From Planoprotostelium fungivorum (Eukaryota; Evosea; Variosea; Cavosteliida; Cavosteliaceae), in NCBI GenBank assembly GCA_003024175.1, contig MDYQ01000251.1, positions 45,773 to 109,772 on the forward strand: a DNA stretch of 64,000 bases, given 5' to 3'. Below the pieces are notes generated by a model. It was not told the origin of the DNA. It saw nothing but the letters and a program-made list of their open reading frames with translations, and ran no database searches. This document shows, in pieces, positions 33,987 through 45,780 of the stretch. The translations under genes and the position numbers were made by a program. How positions within the stretch are numbered: position 1 is the stretch's first letter; every line of letters starts with the position of its first letter.

Positions 33987-36900
33987 TTATTGAGCTACGG
34001 CCCGTTTCTTATACAGAGTCGCCCTCGCTCCACCCGTCACTGGTAAGAGAGAAGATCCAGTCAGATTTTCATCCATCTCTCTAGCTGCTTCTCTTCCCTC
34101 CCTGATGCCCCATACCACGAGACTCTGCCCCCTCCTGAACGGTAACCGTCAGTTTCCATCGTCCCCGCCGTCGACATTTTCTCACCGACAGTCTCCCGCG
34201 GCGTACACTTTCGGTACGTTCGTTGCGTAACTCGTTTGGGGTGTACGCGCCAGGGCGGTGGGTGCGTTACCAGTGGGCCTGTCGATCTTTACGGCCAGAT
34301 CTTCCAAGATCTTCGTCTCTGGTCCGGAGTAGCCCATGGCCAACAGTACAAGATCTGCCTTCCAGTGTCGGTCGGTTCCCGCCTTTTCTCTCTGCCTCCA
34401 CTTTCTGTTCTCGTCTCTGTACCACTCGACTTGTACGGTGTTGATGCCAGTCACGTGACCACTCTCGTCTACAACGAAGCTCTTTGTCTTGGCACAAAAT
34501 TCCCTGGGATCCCTGGAATATTTCTCCACCACCTATGACGTCTCAATCTCCGCGGAATTTCCGCGGAATCTCCACCTCGGCGTGACCGTATTCGACTCGG
34601 AAGATCCGCGGCCACTGTGGCCAAGCGTTGTCCTCCCCTCTCTCTTCAGGCAATCTCTCATGGTAATCAAAGTTGATGACAGAAGCAGCGCCGTGTCTCA
34701 CGGCCGTACCAATACAGTCATTACCCGTGTCACCACCTCCTATGACGATGACGTGTTTTCCCTTGGCATCGATGAAGTTTTCGTCTTTCAGTTGGGAGTT
34801 GAGTAGACTGAACGTGTTTTGATGGAGGTAGTCCATCGCAAAGTGGATGCCCTTCGAGTTTCGACCGGGTATATCTAAATCCCTGGGCCAGGTAGCGCCC
34901 GTTGCCAACAGCAACGAGTCGTACTCTGATGAATAGGTGAGATGAGAGCGAAATTTCGTTCGAATTTCACCGGAGAGGAGTTGTAAGGCGTCGACGTTGT
35001 GTCCCACGTTGGCATTGCATCGAAATTCGATACCCTCTCCCTTCATGACATCGATTCGGCGATCTACAACGCGCTTTTCTAGCTTCATCTCGGGTATGCC
35101 GTAGGTGAGCAATCCACCGGGTCTGTCACTTCTCTCGAAGACGGTGACTCTGTACCCTCCTCTGTTCAATTGATCGGCGGCAGCGAGACCGGCGGGGCCG
35201 GAACCGATGATGGCGATACGTAAACCGTTGCGTACCTGAAATTTCGTCGGAAAATGGATGAATAGGGTGGAGGTATTTGGATTTCTCGTATCGATTTTTT
35301 TCACTCTTGAGAGTGAATTTCTACAAGTGGAGAGGAAGAAAAAGAAAAAAAGATGATATCCAAATCATTTTCGCTCTTCAAAGTATCATCTTTCCAAATG
35401 AAGAAAGAAAAAGGAAACAAAAGAAAATCACAGTGAAGAACAATTGACGTGTCTGTCTCACCTTCGGTATAGAAGGTACCACCCAACCCATATCAAAAGC
35501 CTTGTCAATGATCGCACACTCGATCGACTTGATCGCCACCGATTTCTCGATCAGCCCCAAAACACAAGCACCTACCCCGTCTCAATCTTTCGTGCCCCCG
35601 GCCTCACTCACCCTCGCAGGGTGCCGGGCACACCCTCCCGGTGAATTCCGGGAAATTGTTCGTCAGGACCAATCTCTCGTATGCCTCCTTCCATTTGTTT
35701 TGGAAGACTAATTCATTCCAAGAAGGAATGATATTTGCAATGGGGCAGCCGTAGTCACTCTGACAGAAGGGAATACCACAATCCATGCACCTGGGAGGGT
35801 GAGTGACGTGGCGTGACGTCATCGAGAGGGGTTGGCGGGTTGTAGATGGGGTCACCTGGCCGTCTGGGTCTTCAGTTCTCTCTCGTCGATGCGGTAGCTG
35901 ATTTCCTTCCAGTCTTCGCTTCTCTCTTTTGCTCTCCTGTACTTGTCGTGCTTGTGTTTGTATTTCATGAAGCCTCTTATCTTGTCGAGCTGTTTCTTGG
36001 CAACCTGATGGTGGTGAATGACGACCGTCTACAACGTTGTAGATCGTCACCTCTTCGTCCGTGACGATGTCTTCTAGGTCGGCGATTTTCTCTGCCGTGT
36101 CTTTCTGTATCTGATTTTTCGGTGGAATTCCGTTGGAATTTCCGTTCGAGTGACCGTTCGAATGTGCCTTGGGGTGACCGTTGGATAATTCCTACATTTT
36201 TCTCAGATATTTCCTAGAAAATTCTCCACCTTGATCTCGCCAGCCTGTGGTACCTGCTTCTGTTTCTTCTGTTTCTCCATGACTGCTTTGTAGTCCCTTG
36301 GCATGACTACAACGAACTGTCCCAAAGTTTTGGTCCACTCCGCTAACAGTCTTCCCGCCACTTCTGACCCCGTGAGCTGGTGGTGCTCCTCCAAGAACTT
36401 CTTCACGTAATCGATCTGGACGTCACGTCATCTCACGGCGATCTCGCACGAGCCGCAGAAAAATCCGCACCTCTTCTGGGTCTTCCATGGTTTCCAATTG
36501 GACTAAATCTCGGTTGACTTGTCGTGGAAAGGTGCCCTCGGGGTCCCACACGTAAGCGATACCACCACTCATGCCGGCACCGAAATTTCTTCCACATTTC
36601 CCGAGAATGATCACTCTACCCCCCGTCATATACTCACAACCGTGATCGCCGACACCTGAGAAATTTCTCAGAAAATCTCATCTATAACGCAAATTTTCTC
36701 CGAAAATTCTCACCCTCGACGAGGGCCTCGGCACCCGAGTTACGTACGGCGAAGCGTTCCGCGGCGATACCGCGTACGTAAGCTCTCCCACTGGTAGCTC
36801 CATAGAAACAAACATTTCCCACAATGATGTTTTCTTCCGCGATAAATTTCGAAGTTTTTGGCGGGAAAATGATGACGCGTCCACCCGATAAACCTTTTCC

Positions 36901-39900
36901 GACGTAATCGTTGGCGTCTCCCTCCAACTCCAACGTGACGCCTGTACGTAGATCGTGAGCGTTGTAGATGGAAGATTCTGGGAAATTTCTCACCCTTGGC
37001 CAAGAATGCACCGAAAGATTGACCAGCGGAACCGTTGCACTTGATGTGAATGCTACCCTTCGTCATACCTTCTTCGCGAAATTTCGCGTGGATCTTGCTG
37101 CTGATGGTAGCACCGAGCGTACGGTCCGTATTGCTGACCTTCGCCTCGATTCTCACCTGGGAACGTCAGGGACACGGTTTCATTCGTTTGAAACGCTCAC
37201 GTGCTCATCGCCGTCGACCGCCTTCATCATCTCGTCCATCCACTGGTTCTCGATACGTAAATCCAAATTGAAATTCTGAGGAATTTTGGCGGAAAATTGG
37301 AATGGAGTGAGGTGGAGCATCTTTGTGAAATCGATGTTGCTCATTTTCGGATTTTTTTCGTCTCCGCGAAATTTCAGCAGATCACTGCGGCCCACCATGT
37401 CCGTGATCTTTCGGAAACCTGTGACATTTCAGTGAGATTTCCATCTACAACGAGCCATTCACCCAGCTTGGCCATGATATCCCTCAATTCCTCAGCCACG
37501 TAGTAGAAGAAGTTGATCACGTGCTCTGGCTGCCCGACAAATTTCTTCCTCAACTCTGGATCTTGTGTGGCTACACCGACCGGGCAGGTGTTCAGGTGAC
37601 ACTTTCTCATCATGATGCAGCCCAGGGCGATGAGAGGGGTGGTGGCGAACCCCCACTCTTCCGCACCTAAGAGACAAGCTACCGCGACGTCGAGGCCGGT
37701 TCGAATCTGTCCATCGGTCTGTAGGACTACCTACGTGGCAGGTGAGAATGATTTCGGCGGGAAATATTTAGAAAAAATGGCGGGAAAAATTTTGGAGGGA
37801 GAAAATTCTCACCTTGTTACGGAGGTTGTTGAGGACGAGAGTCTGATGGGTCTCGGCTAGACCGAGCTCCCAGGGTAGACCTGCGTGCTTGATGCCCGTC
37901 CATCGTGCGGCACCCGTCCCTCCATCGTGTCCAGAGATGAGAATGTGCTCTGCCTTCGCTTTCGCGACTCCCGCCGAAATGACCCCGATGCCCACCTCCC
38001 CTCATCAGAAATTTCCCGGAAATTTCGATTTCCACGGAATCTCTGTGAAATTTCCTCTCACCTCGGATACGAGCTTGACGGATATCCTGGCCCTGGGATT
38101 CGAACACTTTAAATCATAAATTAATTGTTTTAAATCTTCGATGGAGTAGATGTCGTGGTGCGGCGGCGGCGAGATCAAACCGACCCCCGCCGTCGATTTT
38201 CTCGTCTTCGCGATGGACTCGGACACCTGCACGAGTTACCGTTACATTCAAAATTCAAATCCACCTTGTGCCCGGGTAATTCTCCTCCCTCTCCCGGTTT
38301 CGCGCCTTGAGCGAGTTTGATCTGCAGTTCTTCCGCGTTCGTCAGGTAATACCCCGTCACGCCGAATCTGCCCGATGCGACCTGTCGACACGTCAGCGTC
38401 GACATTTGCGACGACGGGGTACCTGCTTGGTGGAGGACCTCCTGCTGTCCCCTCCTCTGACGGACGTCTCCGAGTCTTCCCCTCCCTCACCAGTGTTGGA
38501 CTTTGTGCCGATTCGGTTCATGGCGATGGCGAGAGCAGAGTGCGCTTCTTCACTGATGCTTCCGTAACTCATGGCACCGGTGACGAAACGTTTGACGATG
38601 CTCGTCCAATCTTCTACCTTGTAAAGATGAGTCGATCGTTTTTAACGGGAAAAATTTGGCGGGAAAAAATGGCGGGAGAAACGTCACCTCTTCGACGGGT
38701 ATCGGGTCTCTCTTCTCGTAGGCGATGTCTAGCATGCCACGTAGAGCACACTTGTTCGTCTGTTCTTGCATTTCTCTAGAGTAAGCTCTGTACGATTCTA
38801 TGTTCTTCGTTCGAACTGCATCTTGCAGGTTGACCACACCCCCCGGGGTATTCATGTGGCTCTCCCCTCCTACCCCCCGTCAGATTTTGGCGGGAATGGG
38901 GTGCTCACCGATGCGGTAGTGGTACTCTCCGGCCTCCCTCAAGTTGTACGCCGTCTTGTCAGGTGTGTTCGTCGGCTCAATCGATTGGTCCTCCAGGGTG
39001 GGATAACCGTACTCGTGAAAAGCGAGAGCGTCACGTGCCAAAGTATAGAAGGTAGATCCACGGATGCGTGTGGCAGTTCCTTTGAAACACCTCTTCACGA
39101 CGGTGTCGTCTAACCCCAGCGCCTCAAATATTTGTGCCCCCTTGTACGATTGGAGGGTAGAGATTCCCATCTTCGACATGACCTATCACCCTCAGCGTTT
39201 CAATGAAATGAGACGGCACGAATGTTTGTGACCACGTTACCTTCAGAATACCGTGGTCACATGCATCGGAGTAGTTGTAGATCATCTGTTCGGCCGACAT
39301 ATTTAAGGCGGGAACAGCATTGTCCCTGTGCAGCTTCCCGATGAGATCGTGTACCAGGTAAGGACAGATCGCATCGGCTCCGTATCCCAGCAACACACAC
39401 ATGTGGTGCACCTACCCCCGTCTCAATATTTCGTGCCACCCGACCCCTCACCTCCCTGGCCTCGGCCGTCTCTACAACGAGGACGACCTTCAATCTCTGC
39501 TTGAGGTCGACGAGATGGTGGTGAACTGCACCGCAGGCCACTAATGTCGACAGTGGAACTCGCTGAAAACTCGTGTTGCGATCGGACAGTACGATGATAC
39601 GGTAACCCTCTTTGACTGAATTCTGACTCTCCCTGCAGATCCTGTCTAACGCCTTGACGTAACCTTCTTCTCCTTCTTCCCTCGGGAAAGTGATGTCGAT
39701 GGAGCAGCTTCTCCATTGTGGATCGTAGAGGTGTACGTTGTGTACGGCGTGCATCTGAATCGAGCTGAGCATGGGAGAGGGTAGAGATAATTTGGCGCAT
39801 TGTAGATCGGGCTGCAGCTCCAATAGGTTCCCACCGGGGCCCACGTAACATTGCAGTGACATGATCAATTCCTCTCGAAGTGGATCGATGGGTGGATTCG

Positions 39901-40003
39901 TCACCTGTCACACGTCAACTCTGACTCGTCGACATTTCTTACCTGAGCGAACAACTGCCTGAAGTACTCGTAGATGACTCTCGGCTCTGTCGACACGCAA
40001 GCT
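33987..40003 (-). CDS. GLT1: NADH-type glutamate synthase (GOGAT), large and small subunit fused, 5' truncated by gap
   Basis: It makes two glutamates from glutamine and 2-oxoglutarate using NADH. Reading from the gap: [33 protein letters not shown] and [20 protein letters not shown] (central domain); [23 protein letters not shown]-domain [20 protein letters not shown]; the 3Fe-4S motif [20 protein letters not shown]; the C-terminal beta-helix [20 protein letters not shown]; a linker; then the small-subunit part with two 4Fe-4S Cys sets ([20 protein letters not shown] and [20 protein letters not shown]), FAD site [20 protein letters not shown] and the NADH part [20 protein letters not shown]. 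It ends [11 protein letters not shown]. The N-terminal glutaminase domain (about 500 residues) is missing at N 40004. Over ten introns; several carry the palindrome or the GGCGGGAA motif. Confidence 0.95.
36005..36050 (-). repeat. Glutamate synthase intron with near-perfect palindrome
   Basis: A 46-bp intron. GTCTACAACGTTGTAGAT is at 36027-36044, the same variant as in VPS53 intron 6289-6330 when compared on the plus strand. Confidence 0.82.
36942..36993 (-). repeat. Glutamate synthase intron with inverted copy of the RasGEF intron core
   Basis: A 52-bp intron joining FLAKG to [14 protein letters not shown]. Positions 36955-36978 on the plus strand are identical to the start of the RasGEF intron 804-841, so the shared core is antisense here. 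Confidence 0.8.
37419..37462 (-). repeat. Glutamate synthase intron with half-palindrome
   Basis: A 44-bp intron containing CTCGTTGTAGATGG on the coding strand, a half-site of the 18-bp palindrome. Confidence 0.7.
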
Positions 40004-40004
40004 N
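40004..40004. other. Assembly gap (single N)
   Basis: It joins a contig ending inside glutamate synthase to one starting inside a second copy of a glutamate synthase exon (40005-40071 repeats 39721-39787 in the same orientation). The join may be wrong or hide unknown sequence. Confidence 0.95.
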
Positions 40005-40600
40005 GATCGTAGAGGTGTAAGTTGTGCACGGCGTGCATCTGAATCGAGCTGAGCATGGGAGAGGGTAGAGAAGATTGGCTGAAGAGAGTTCTTACCACGG
40101 CGATCTCCTCTGTCGTTTATCACCGTGATGGAAAGATGATAGAGAAACTACTGTCTCCTGACATACTACCCCTGTGTTACTTCTCCCACTACTTCTTGGT
40201 CGCCTTGAAGGCCAGGGTCTATGATATGGCCGCTCAGATTGCGTCCCATCTGAAGGTGATGAATGAGATGATTCCAACCCCTTCTGTTCTGTCCACTCAT
40301 AACACGCAGTTGACTGTGCAATCATCGATCGAGATCTTTTCGCCCGTAGACGAATGGAGGTCCATTCGGCTCGAAAATGGATGGTTCTACGAGATGAGAG
40401 AGAGCGTCAGCTTGTTAGAGTTAGCCGATCGAGGTCTCATGTACCTGCTGGAGCCCATCATCAGAGAAGGAAACACGGGGATAACGTTCAATAAGAATGA
40501 TGAAAGAACGATAAATGTATGATTATGTATGAAGCGAAGGTACAGTGCATTTATTGCAAGCAGGAGGGGATGAGTATGTATATCTATCAGCTCAGTGCCA
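40005..40600 (+). pseudogene. Truncated copy of the chimeric F-box/ankyrin-like locus
   Basis: 40005-40071 is glutamate synthase sequence. From there it reads in frame GREDWLKRVLTTAISSVVYH, then SPDILPLCYFSHYFLVALKA and ELADRGLMYLLEPIIREGNT, nearly identical to the minus-strand gene at 59205-59954 (differences such as LVALKA/LIALKA and SSIEIF/LSIEIF). After GITFN the copy jumps to 3'-flank sequence (AAAGAACGATAAATG), losing about 300 bp of coding sequence, and stops at 40522. Flanking similarity fades near 40590. It is thus an inverted duplicate of the 59-60 kb locus with an internal deletion, and probably non-functional. Confidence 0.8.
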
Positions 40601-40779
40601 GACAGAGATCCACTTTTGAATGCCATTGGGATGACATTTTATACAGGATCTCATTTGTCTAGATCAGAATGAATCGCCCTCACCAACGTCCCTTCATATC
40701 TGCCCCTGGAACACCTAACTTTTGTAAAATACATACATACACAATAAAAATCAAGGACCTTATCTCAATACGTCAAGAT

Positions 40780-43700
40780 TTACACATATTTATCCTCTTC
40801 ATTCAAGGCATTTGAGTCGATGATTGTGTTGGTGTCCGAATTATCTCTCGGATGTTCATCATCCACTTCCAAAGACATTTTTCGTGCGAGTTGTAAGAGT
40901 CGATCTCGTCTTGTCTTCCGTCCTTCCAGCATCTTCTTTAGATCACACAGGTGATCTCTGAATTCTCTCAGTTGTCCCTCCAATACTTGAGCGTGTTGAT
41001 TCAAAGACTTATTCTCGCTGGTCAGGTGAATGAGTTGTTCTCTCTGTTTGAGAAGCACCTGTGGGTTATCGTGAGAAACGATCGTCACGTGATCATAGGC
41101 TCACCATCTCGTTCTCCATCACCTGTTCTTCTGCTCTCAATCGACTGTTCGTCTGCATGTCTAACAGTGACCCCATCTGCACCAACTCCAGCTGCAGCTT
41201 TAGTCTGGCTGTTTCCTTCTCACTGGCGTCCTGCTCGACCATCAAGAGAGATTCTCTCAGATCTGCATTCTCTTGGACGATGTCCTCCAGGGCGGTGAGA
41301 CTCTGATCCCTCTCTAACATGGCCTCGTGGATTTCGGCCTCCCAAGCTGATCTCGCCTTCTTTTGCTCTGAGTGAGCGAGATTGAGACTATGACGCAGCT
41401 CTTTGACTCGATTTCGTTCTCCTTCGATCTACGTAGACTGAGGATGAGATGCGAGAGAAGCTACCACCTCTATTCTCTCTTGTCCAAATGTTAAGACCTT
41501 GGCCGCTTCGATCTGAGCGGCGGACAGTTGAAGGTTTCTGGCTTCTCGAACGGCAGCTATGGTTTGAGCTTCTGCGAAATGTAAACAAAAGTCGATCGAG
41601 ATCATGATCGATCATCATCAACGTTTTGAGATGACGACATAGGCCATCACTAGAGTCAATATCAACTCACGTCTCAAATTATCGATCGTCAACCGAACTG
41701 CCTCGTTGGCGATATCTCGCATGACGTGCTGACTGGCCAATTGTTCATCCAATTTTGCCTCCATCTCGTAGCCCGCCAGCGCGGCTTCCATCCTCGCGAT
41801 CCATAATTTCTCGACGCTGCTCTCGTCGATTGCCCCTCTCAGTATGGCAGATTCTCTACGGCTCTCTTCCAATTCGACCGATAAGAGAGATAGCTTCTCC
41901 TTCAGAGAGAGCACCTGGAGGTTCTCTTGGATGAAATTTTCTTCGAGCGTTTTCTATAAGGATGAGATGATGATCACGAGAGGAGGTATTCACCTGTCTT
42001 GATGCTTGTAATTCTATTTTCATTTCGAGGTTAGAGATGAGCTGTTTGGCCGCTTCTAATTCTGCCTTTTGATTCTGATTGGCCATTTTCAACGAATGCA
42101 GCTCTATTTTCCTCGGATCTTCTAATTCGATTATCGTTGTCTATCATAAGCTTAGCGTTATCTCGTGAAGCTGTCGTTACCTGTGTTACGTGCGTCTCCT
42201 CCAATAGTGTTTGTGACTTGGTCAATTCAGCATGAACATGGTCCAGAGACATTTCAGCACGCTGCAATCGGGTGTATATCCTCTCGTTCTCTAACTTCAA
42301 TTCCTCAACTTCTTCGTCTCTCTTTGAGATGATCTCCTCTCTCCGTGAAACCTCCTCGTTTCTCTTCGCAATCTCTTCCTCTCTCTTCGCAATCGATTCT
42401 TCTCTCTTGGTGATGTCCTGAACCTTCTGTTCCTTATTCTCTTCTGGTCCATCTTCTCGACTGGCACTTTTCAACAGTTGAATCTGCACAGTATGAGAAT
42501 ATAGTATCGTGGAAGGGATCTGCACTTGTTGGTTGAGCGCCTCGTTCTCTCTCTTGATGATGCCATAATCGATGGCGGAGACCCGCTCGAATGAACCAAA
42601 GGTGGTGCGTGACTTCTTCTGTAGGTCGTCTATCGTTTCTCTCTGTGTCTGTAAGGTAGAGTGAAGCTCTGTTGTCTTCGATTTCGACAGTTCTAAATCC
42701 ACTTGTAGAGCCGCAATGGTTTTATCCTTCTCTGCGTCTCTGTTGATCGCGTTCAACTTGTATTGATTGATCTGTGGTACATTCAGATGAAATCGTAAAG
42801 AGTGATTCACCTCTTGTTGTTTCGTCACAAGTTGTTGTTCTAATCTCGATTTCGCTTGAACTTCTAATTCTATGCGCGATGAAGCAGAAGATTTTTCGTT
42901 CTCTAATTCATCCAACTGTCCATTTCAACGCCATATCTTCAAATATCATCTCACCTTCTTTCTCAAAGTTAACAATTGTACTGCAGAGAGGGCCTCTAAA
43001 CTTTCTCTCTCGGCATTGAAGATCTCTCTCCCCTGCACCTCTAGATTGAACTTGTCTCTCCACGACGATGCTTCCATCTGCACGTCGAGCAACAGATCAT
43101 CTAATTCTTGCCTCTTGTTCGTCTCCTCTTCCAATCGATTCTTCACGGCTTCAAAGTCAGCCGATCGCTGAGACATATTCAGCATCTCGACGTGAGCCGT
43201 GTCTCGGATCAATGCTCACAGTTACTGCCTCGTCTCTCATTTTTTCCAACTCATCGATGCGTGCGCCGGATACAGCCAATGCAGTTTTCAATCGTTCTAT
43301 CTCTTCCCTCTCCAATGTCTTCGGCGGAACAAGATTGACTTCCGTATGGATCTGTGGTCGTGAATCATCTCGAACATCACCGTGATCAACATGACGATTG
43401 GACGATCGCATCTGTGTGATCACGATGAGAGCTGAGCTTCACCTTCTTCACGATCTCTAAAGCTCTCCTCTCCGCCGCCAGACGCTTCCTGAGCTCTTCC
43501 GTCTCTACCATCCACAAACTCTTCATCTCTCTCTGTTCTTGCATATCCTTCTGTTCCTGTCTAGACTGCACACGGAGCTGCTCTAGCTGAGTGCGTATCT
43601 GTCGTATTCTCAATCACCGTTCGAAACTCATCTCCTTCATCATTCTGACGGTTCGCATAGACGAGACGCACCTCTAACAGTTGTGGTGAGTTCATCAGTT

Positions 43701-44681
43701 CAGATTCTGAAAAATATAATTCTCTGAGTGGTTTTGGCGTAGATATTTCAATGGCTTCTTCTTTCGTGTTGGACTGTTCGAGTGAGATTGAATATGGACG
43801 TGCGAGATCACCTGCATCATGTGTGATGGTGATCGAGCTCCGATCGGTATCGATATATTCATCGGAGGGAGAGACGTTCTCATTTTGTCTGTTCCAGTGT
43901 CGTTGGTGATGATCACATCACCTGACGATCTCATTTCATCTGACGATGGTTGTTCTTCATCCGGTGGTGGGATCAGTACCTCTGAACGACGTGAGTGACG
44001 TGACGAGAGGGACTGCGGATCACCTGGCTTGTCGAACGAATTTCCGCTCACTCGTGGACTCTTGAGAGGTGGGCTGGGTGGACGACGAGGTAAATTGAAC
44101 GTGTTGGGAATGATGTCAGGGTAGTCTAAATTGTCTGAACGAGAGGAACTTGCCGCCGTCTGTACCGATGGTGAACATTATGGAGATGAGATCATCGAAT
44201 CACCTCTTCTGATAGACCTTCGAGAGATAGCTTTGGGACCTGTTGGCGTTCATTGGACATCATACGTTGAGATCTCTATACTCACTGGACTTGCAGCTCT
44301 GCTGTCCGACGGTGATATAGTCGGAGAATTCTTCTTGACCTGTTTCCTCTTCACCACAGGAGACAATGTGATCTGATTTGAAGATTTGTGTGAAGTCCCC
44401 GTGTTGCCAGAGGTTGCACCAATCAGTGCAGGCGACGCTGGCCTCACTTTCTTCAGTGCTGAGCCTCTACTGCTCTTGGCCCCAGCAAACCGCTGTGATG
44501 CGGGTCTTTCTGCGATGCTGATTGGATCATCGGAACAGAAATAGATGATCTGCGGCTGATTGAAGACGACTTTTCGTCCCCCACTGCCTCCATCTGCTGA
44601 TTGTCCTTCAACGTGTTTGCTGCTTTTTGGCCTCCTCTTCACCAGCTCTGATATCGAACTGAAGATTGTATTCGAAGTCAT
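40780..44681 (-). CDS. Long coiled-coil protein
   Basis: Start MTSNTIFSSISELVKRRPKS. The N-terminal third is disordered, basic and Ser/Pro-rich (VVFNQPQIIYFCSDDPISIA, SPALIGATSGNTGTSHKSSN). The rest is almost continuous coiled coil across many exons, for example EIERLKTALAVSGARIDELE, KNRLEEETNKRQELDDLLLD, and a strongly periodic Arg/Glu stretch (TKREESIAKREEEIAKRNEE). It ends NALNEEDKYV at 40780. The domain order (disordered basic head, long rod) resembles centrosomal, Golgi or cytoskeletal tether proteins; no specific family is identified. Introns are short and regularly placed. About 1,100 residues by rough count. Confidence 0.75.
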
Positions 44682-44917
44682 AGAAGCTAGCTGAGGGACT
44701 CAACCATGCAGCATCGCCCGTCTGAAGCTGCCAGCTGCGGTTGAAAATATAAATGACCCAACGGCAAAATAGATCACGTGACCCATCCCATGGACTGAAT
44801 TGCCAGCTGCAGTTTGAAAAGAGATCATCGCGATCGTTGCAATACGATGCATCTTCTTCCAAACGAACTATACAGGAAGACTTTTATTCGAACTTGAAAC
44901 TCTGATGCTATACACAA

Positions 44918-45692
44918 TTACGCCTTTCTAAATTCTTGCAGTACTGGATAGATGTTTTCGAATGACTGGTTCATGTCTTCTCGATTCTGTCTCATGTTCA
45001 GTCAATGATGGAGAAGATAAGGTTCTTCACCTTCCCCCCCGTGATCACCATCTTGCCAGACACAAAGATGAGCAGTACGATTTTTGGAGATGCCATGCGA
45101 TAAATCAATCCTGCGAACAACTCGGGTTCATACTGTCTCTCATTAGAACATGACAAGCTGATCGTGTCTATCGCGATTCGACGTGACATCGTATCACTCA
45201 CGTGTGCAAATTTCGAATGGGCATGAGCCAGTCCTTCTAATCGGATGGCGAAGCCACAGTCCACAGATCCGACCATGTTCTGTACCTTGTAATTTTTGAA
45301 GGACACTTGAAAGTCCAACTTCTTCATAATCCCAGCATATTTCCTCGCCGCAACTTGTGCCTCCTCTTCTGATTTTGCACCCGTGCAGACGATTTTTCCA
45401 GAAGCAAAGACGAGGGCAGTCGAGCGTGGCTCTCGTATGCGAAGGATGACTGCCGAGAATCGCTTTGGATTGTACTCTGCATTCTTCGCTTGGTTGACGA
45501 TGCGTTTCAGATCGAGGGGAACACCCAGATGAACCGTGGACACGACGTTCCTGTTTGCATCTCAATTTCGATGATCGATATCACGGATGAAACTCACTGG
45601 ATCTGAACTGTGATGCCCCCTGTCTTTGAACCCTCCGCTTCTTCGATGGGAGCAATCTCTGCTATAGACGTAGGGAGGACGATGCTGGACAT
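44918..45692 (-). CDS. TBP: TATA-box-binding protein (TBP)
   Basis: The general transcription factor of Pol I, II and III. A short N-terminus ([20 protein letters not shown]) joins through an intron near 45547-45593 to [20 protein letters not shown]. The two saddle repeats are seen: [20 protein letters not shown] with [20 protein letters not shown], then [20 protein letters not shown] with [15 protein letters not shown] ~44-bp intron (about 44995-45038) must be removed to reach the true C-terminus [22 protein letters not shown], stop at 44918. Without that splice, an early stop at 44998 would remove the last conserved helix. It is divergent with the 45781 gene, 88 bp apart, so they share a compact promoter region. 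Confidence 0.96.
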
Positions 45693-45780
45693 GATTGTTT
45701 TTTGTGATGTGATCTGACGTTCGGAAAAAGAAAAGCAAATTCTTCAGATCAGACATCGCGTTCTCTTTCGTGATCTCAGC
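45693..45780. promoter_or_regulatory. Short bidirectional promoter region
   Basis: Only 88 bp separate the TBP start (minus) and the next plus-strand start. No specific element recognised. Confidence 0.4.

Noticed and set aside
34462-34478. GTTGTAGACGA-like match to the intron palindrome
   Set aside because: It lies in glutamate synthase coding sequence (SFVVDESG) and is explained by the codons; only intronic copies were counted. The same holds at 35042, 39470, 19538 and 60232.
35604-36050. 148-codon minus-strand frame in glutamate synthase
   Set aside because: It crosses an intron and mixes frames; the real exons give the 4Fe-4S Cys motifs.
36740-37156. 138-codon minus-strand frame with Arg/His-rich sequence
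   Set aside because: Alternative frame of glutamate synthase exons; the correct frame reads [14 protein letters not shown].
44720-44830. Two similar blocks containing GCCAGCTGC
   Set aside because: Only about 15 bp of similarity each; could be chance, and no function is evident.
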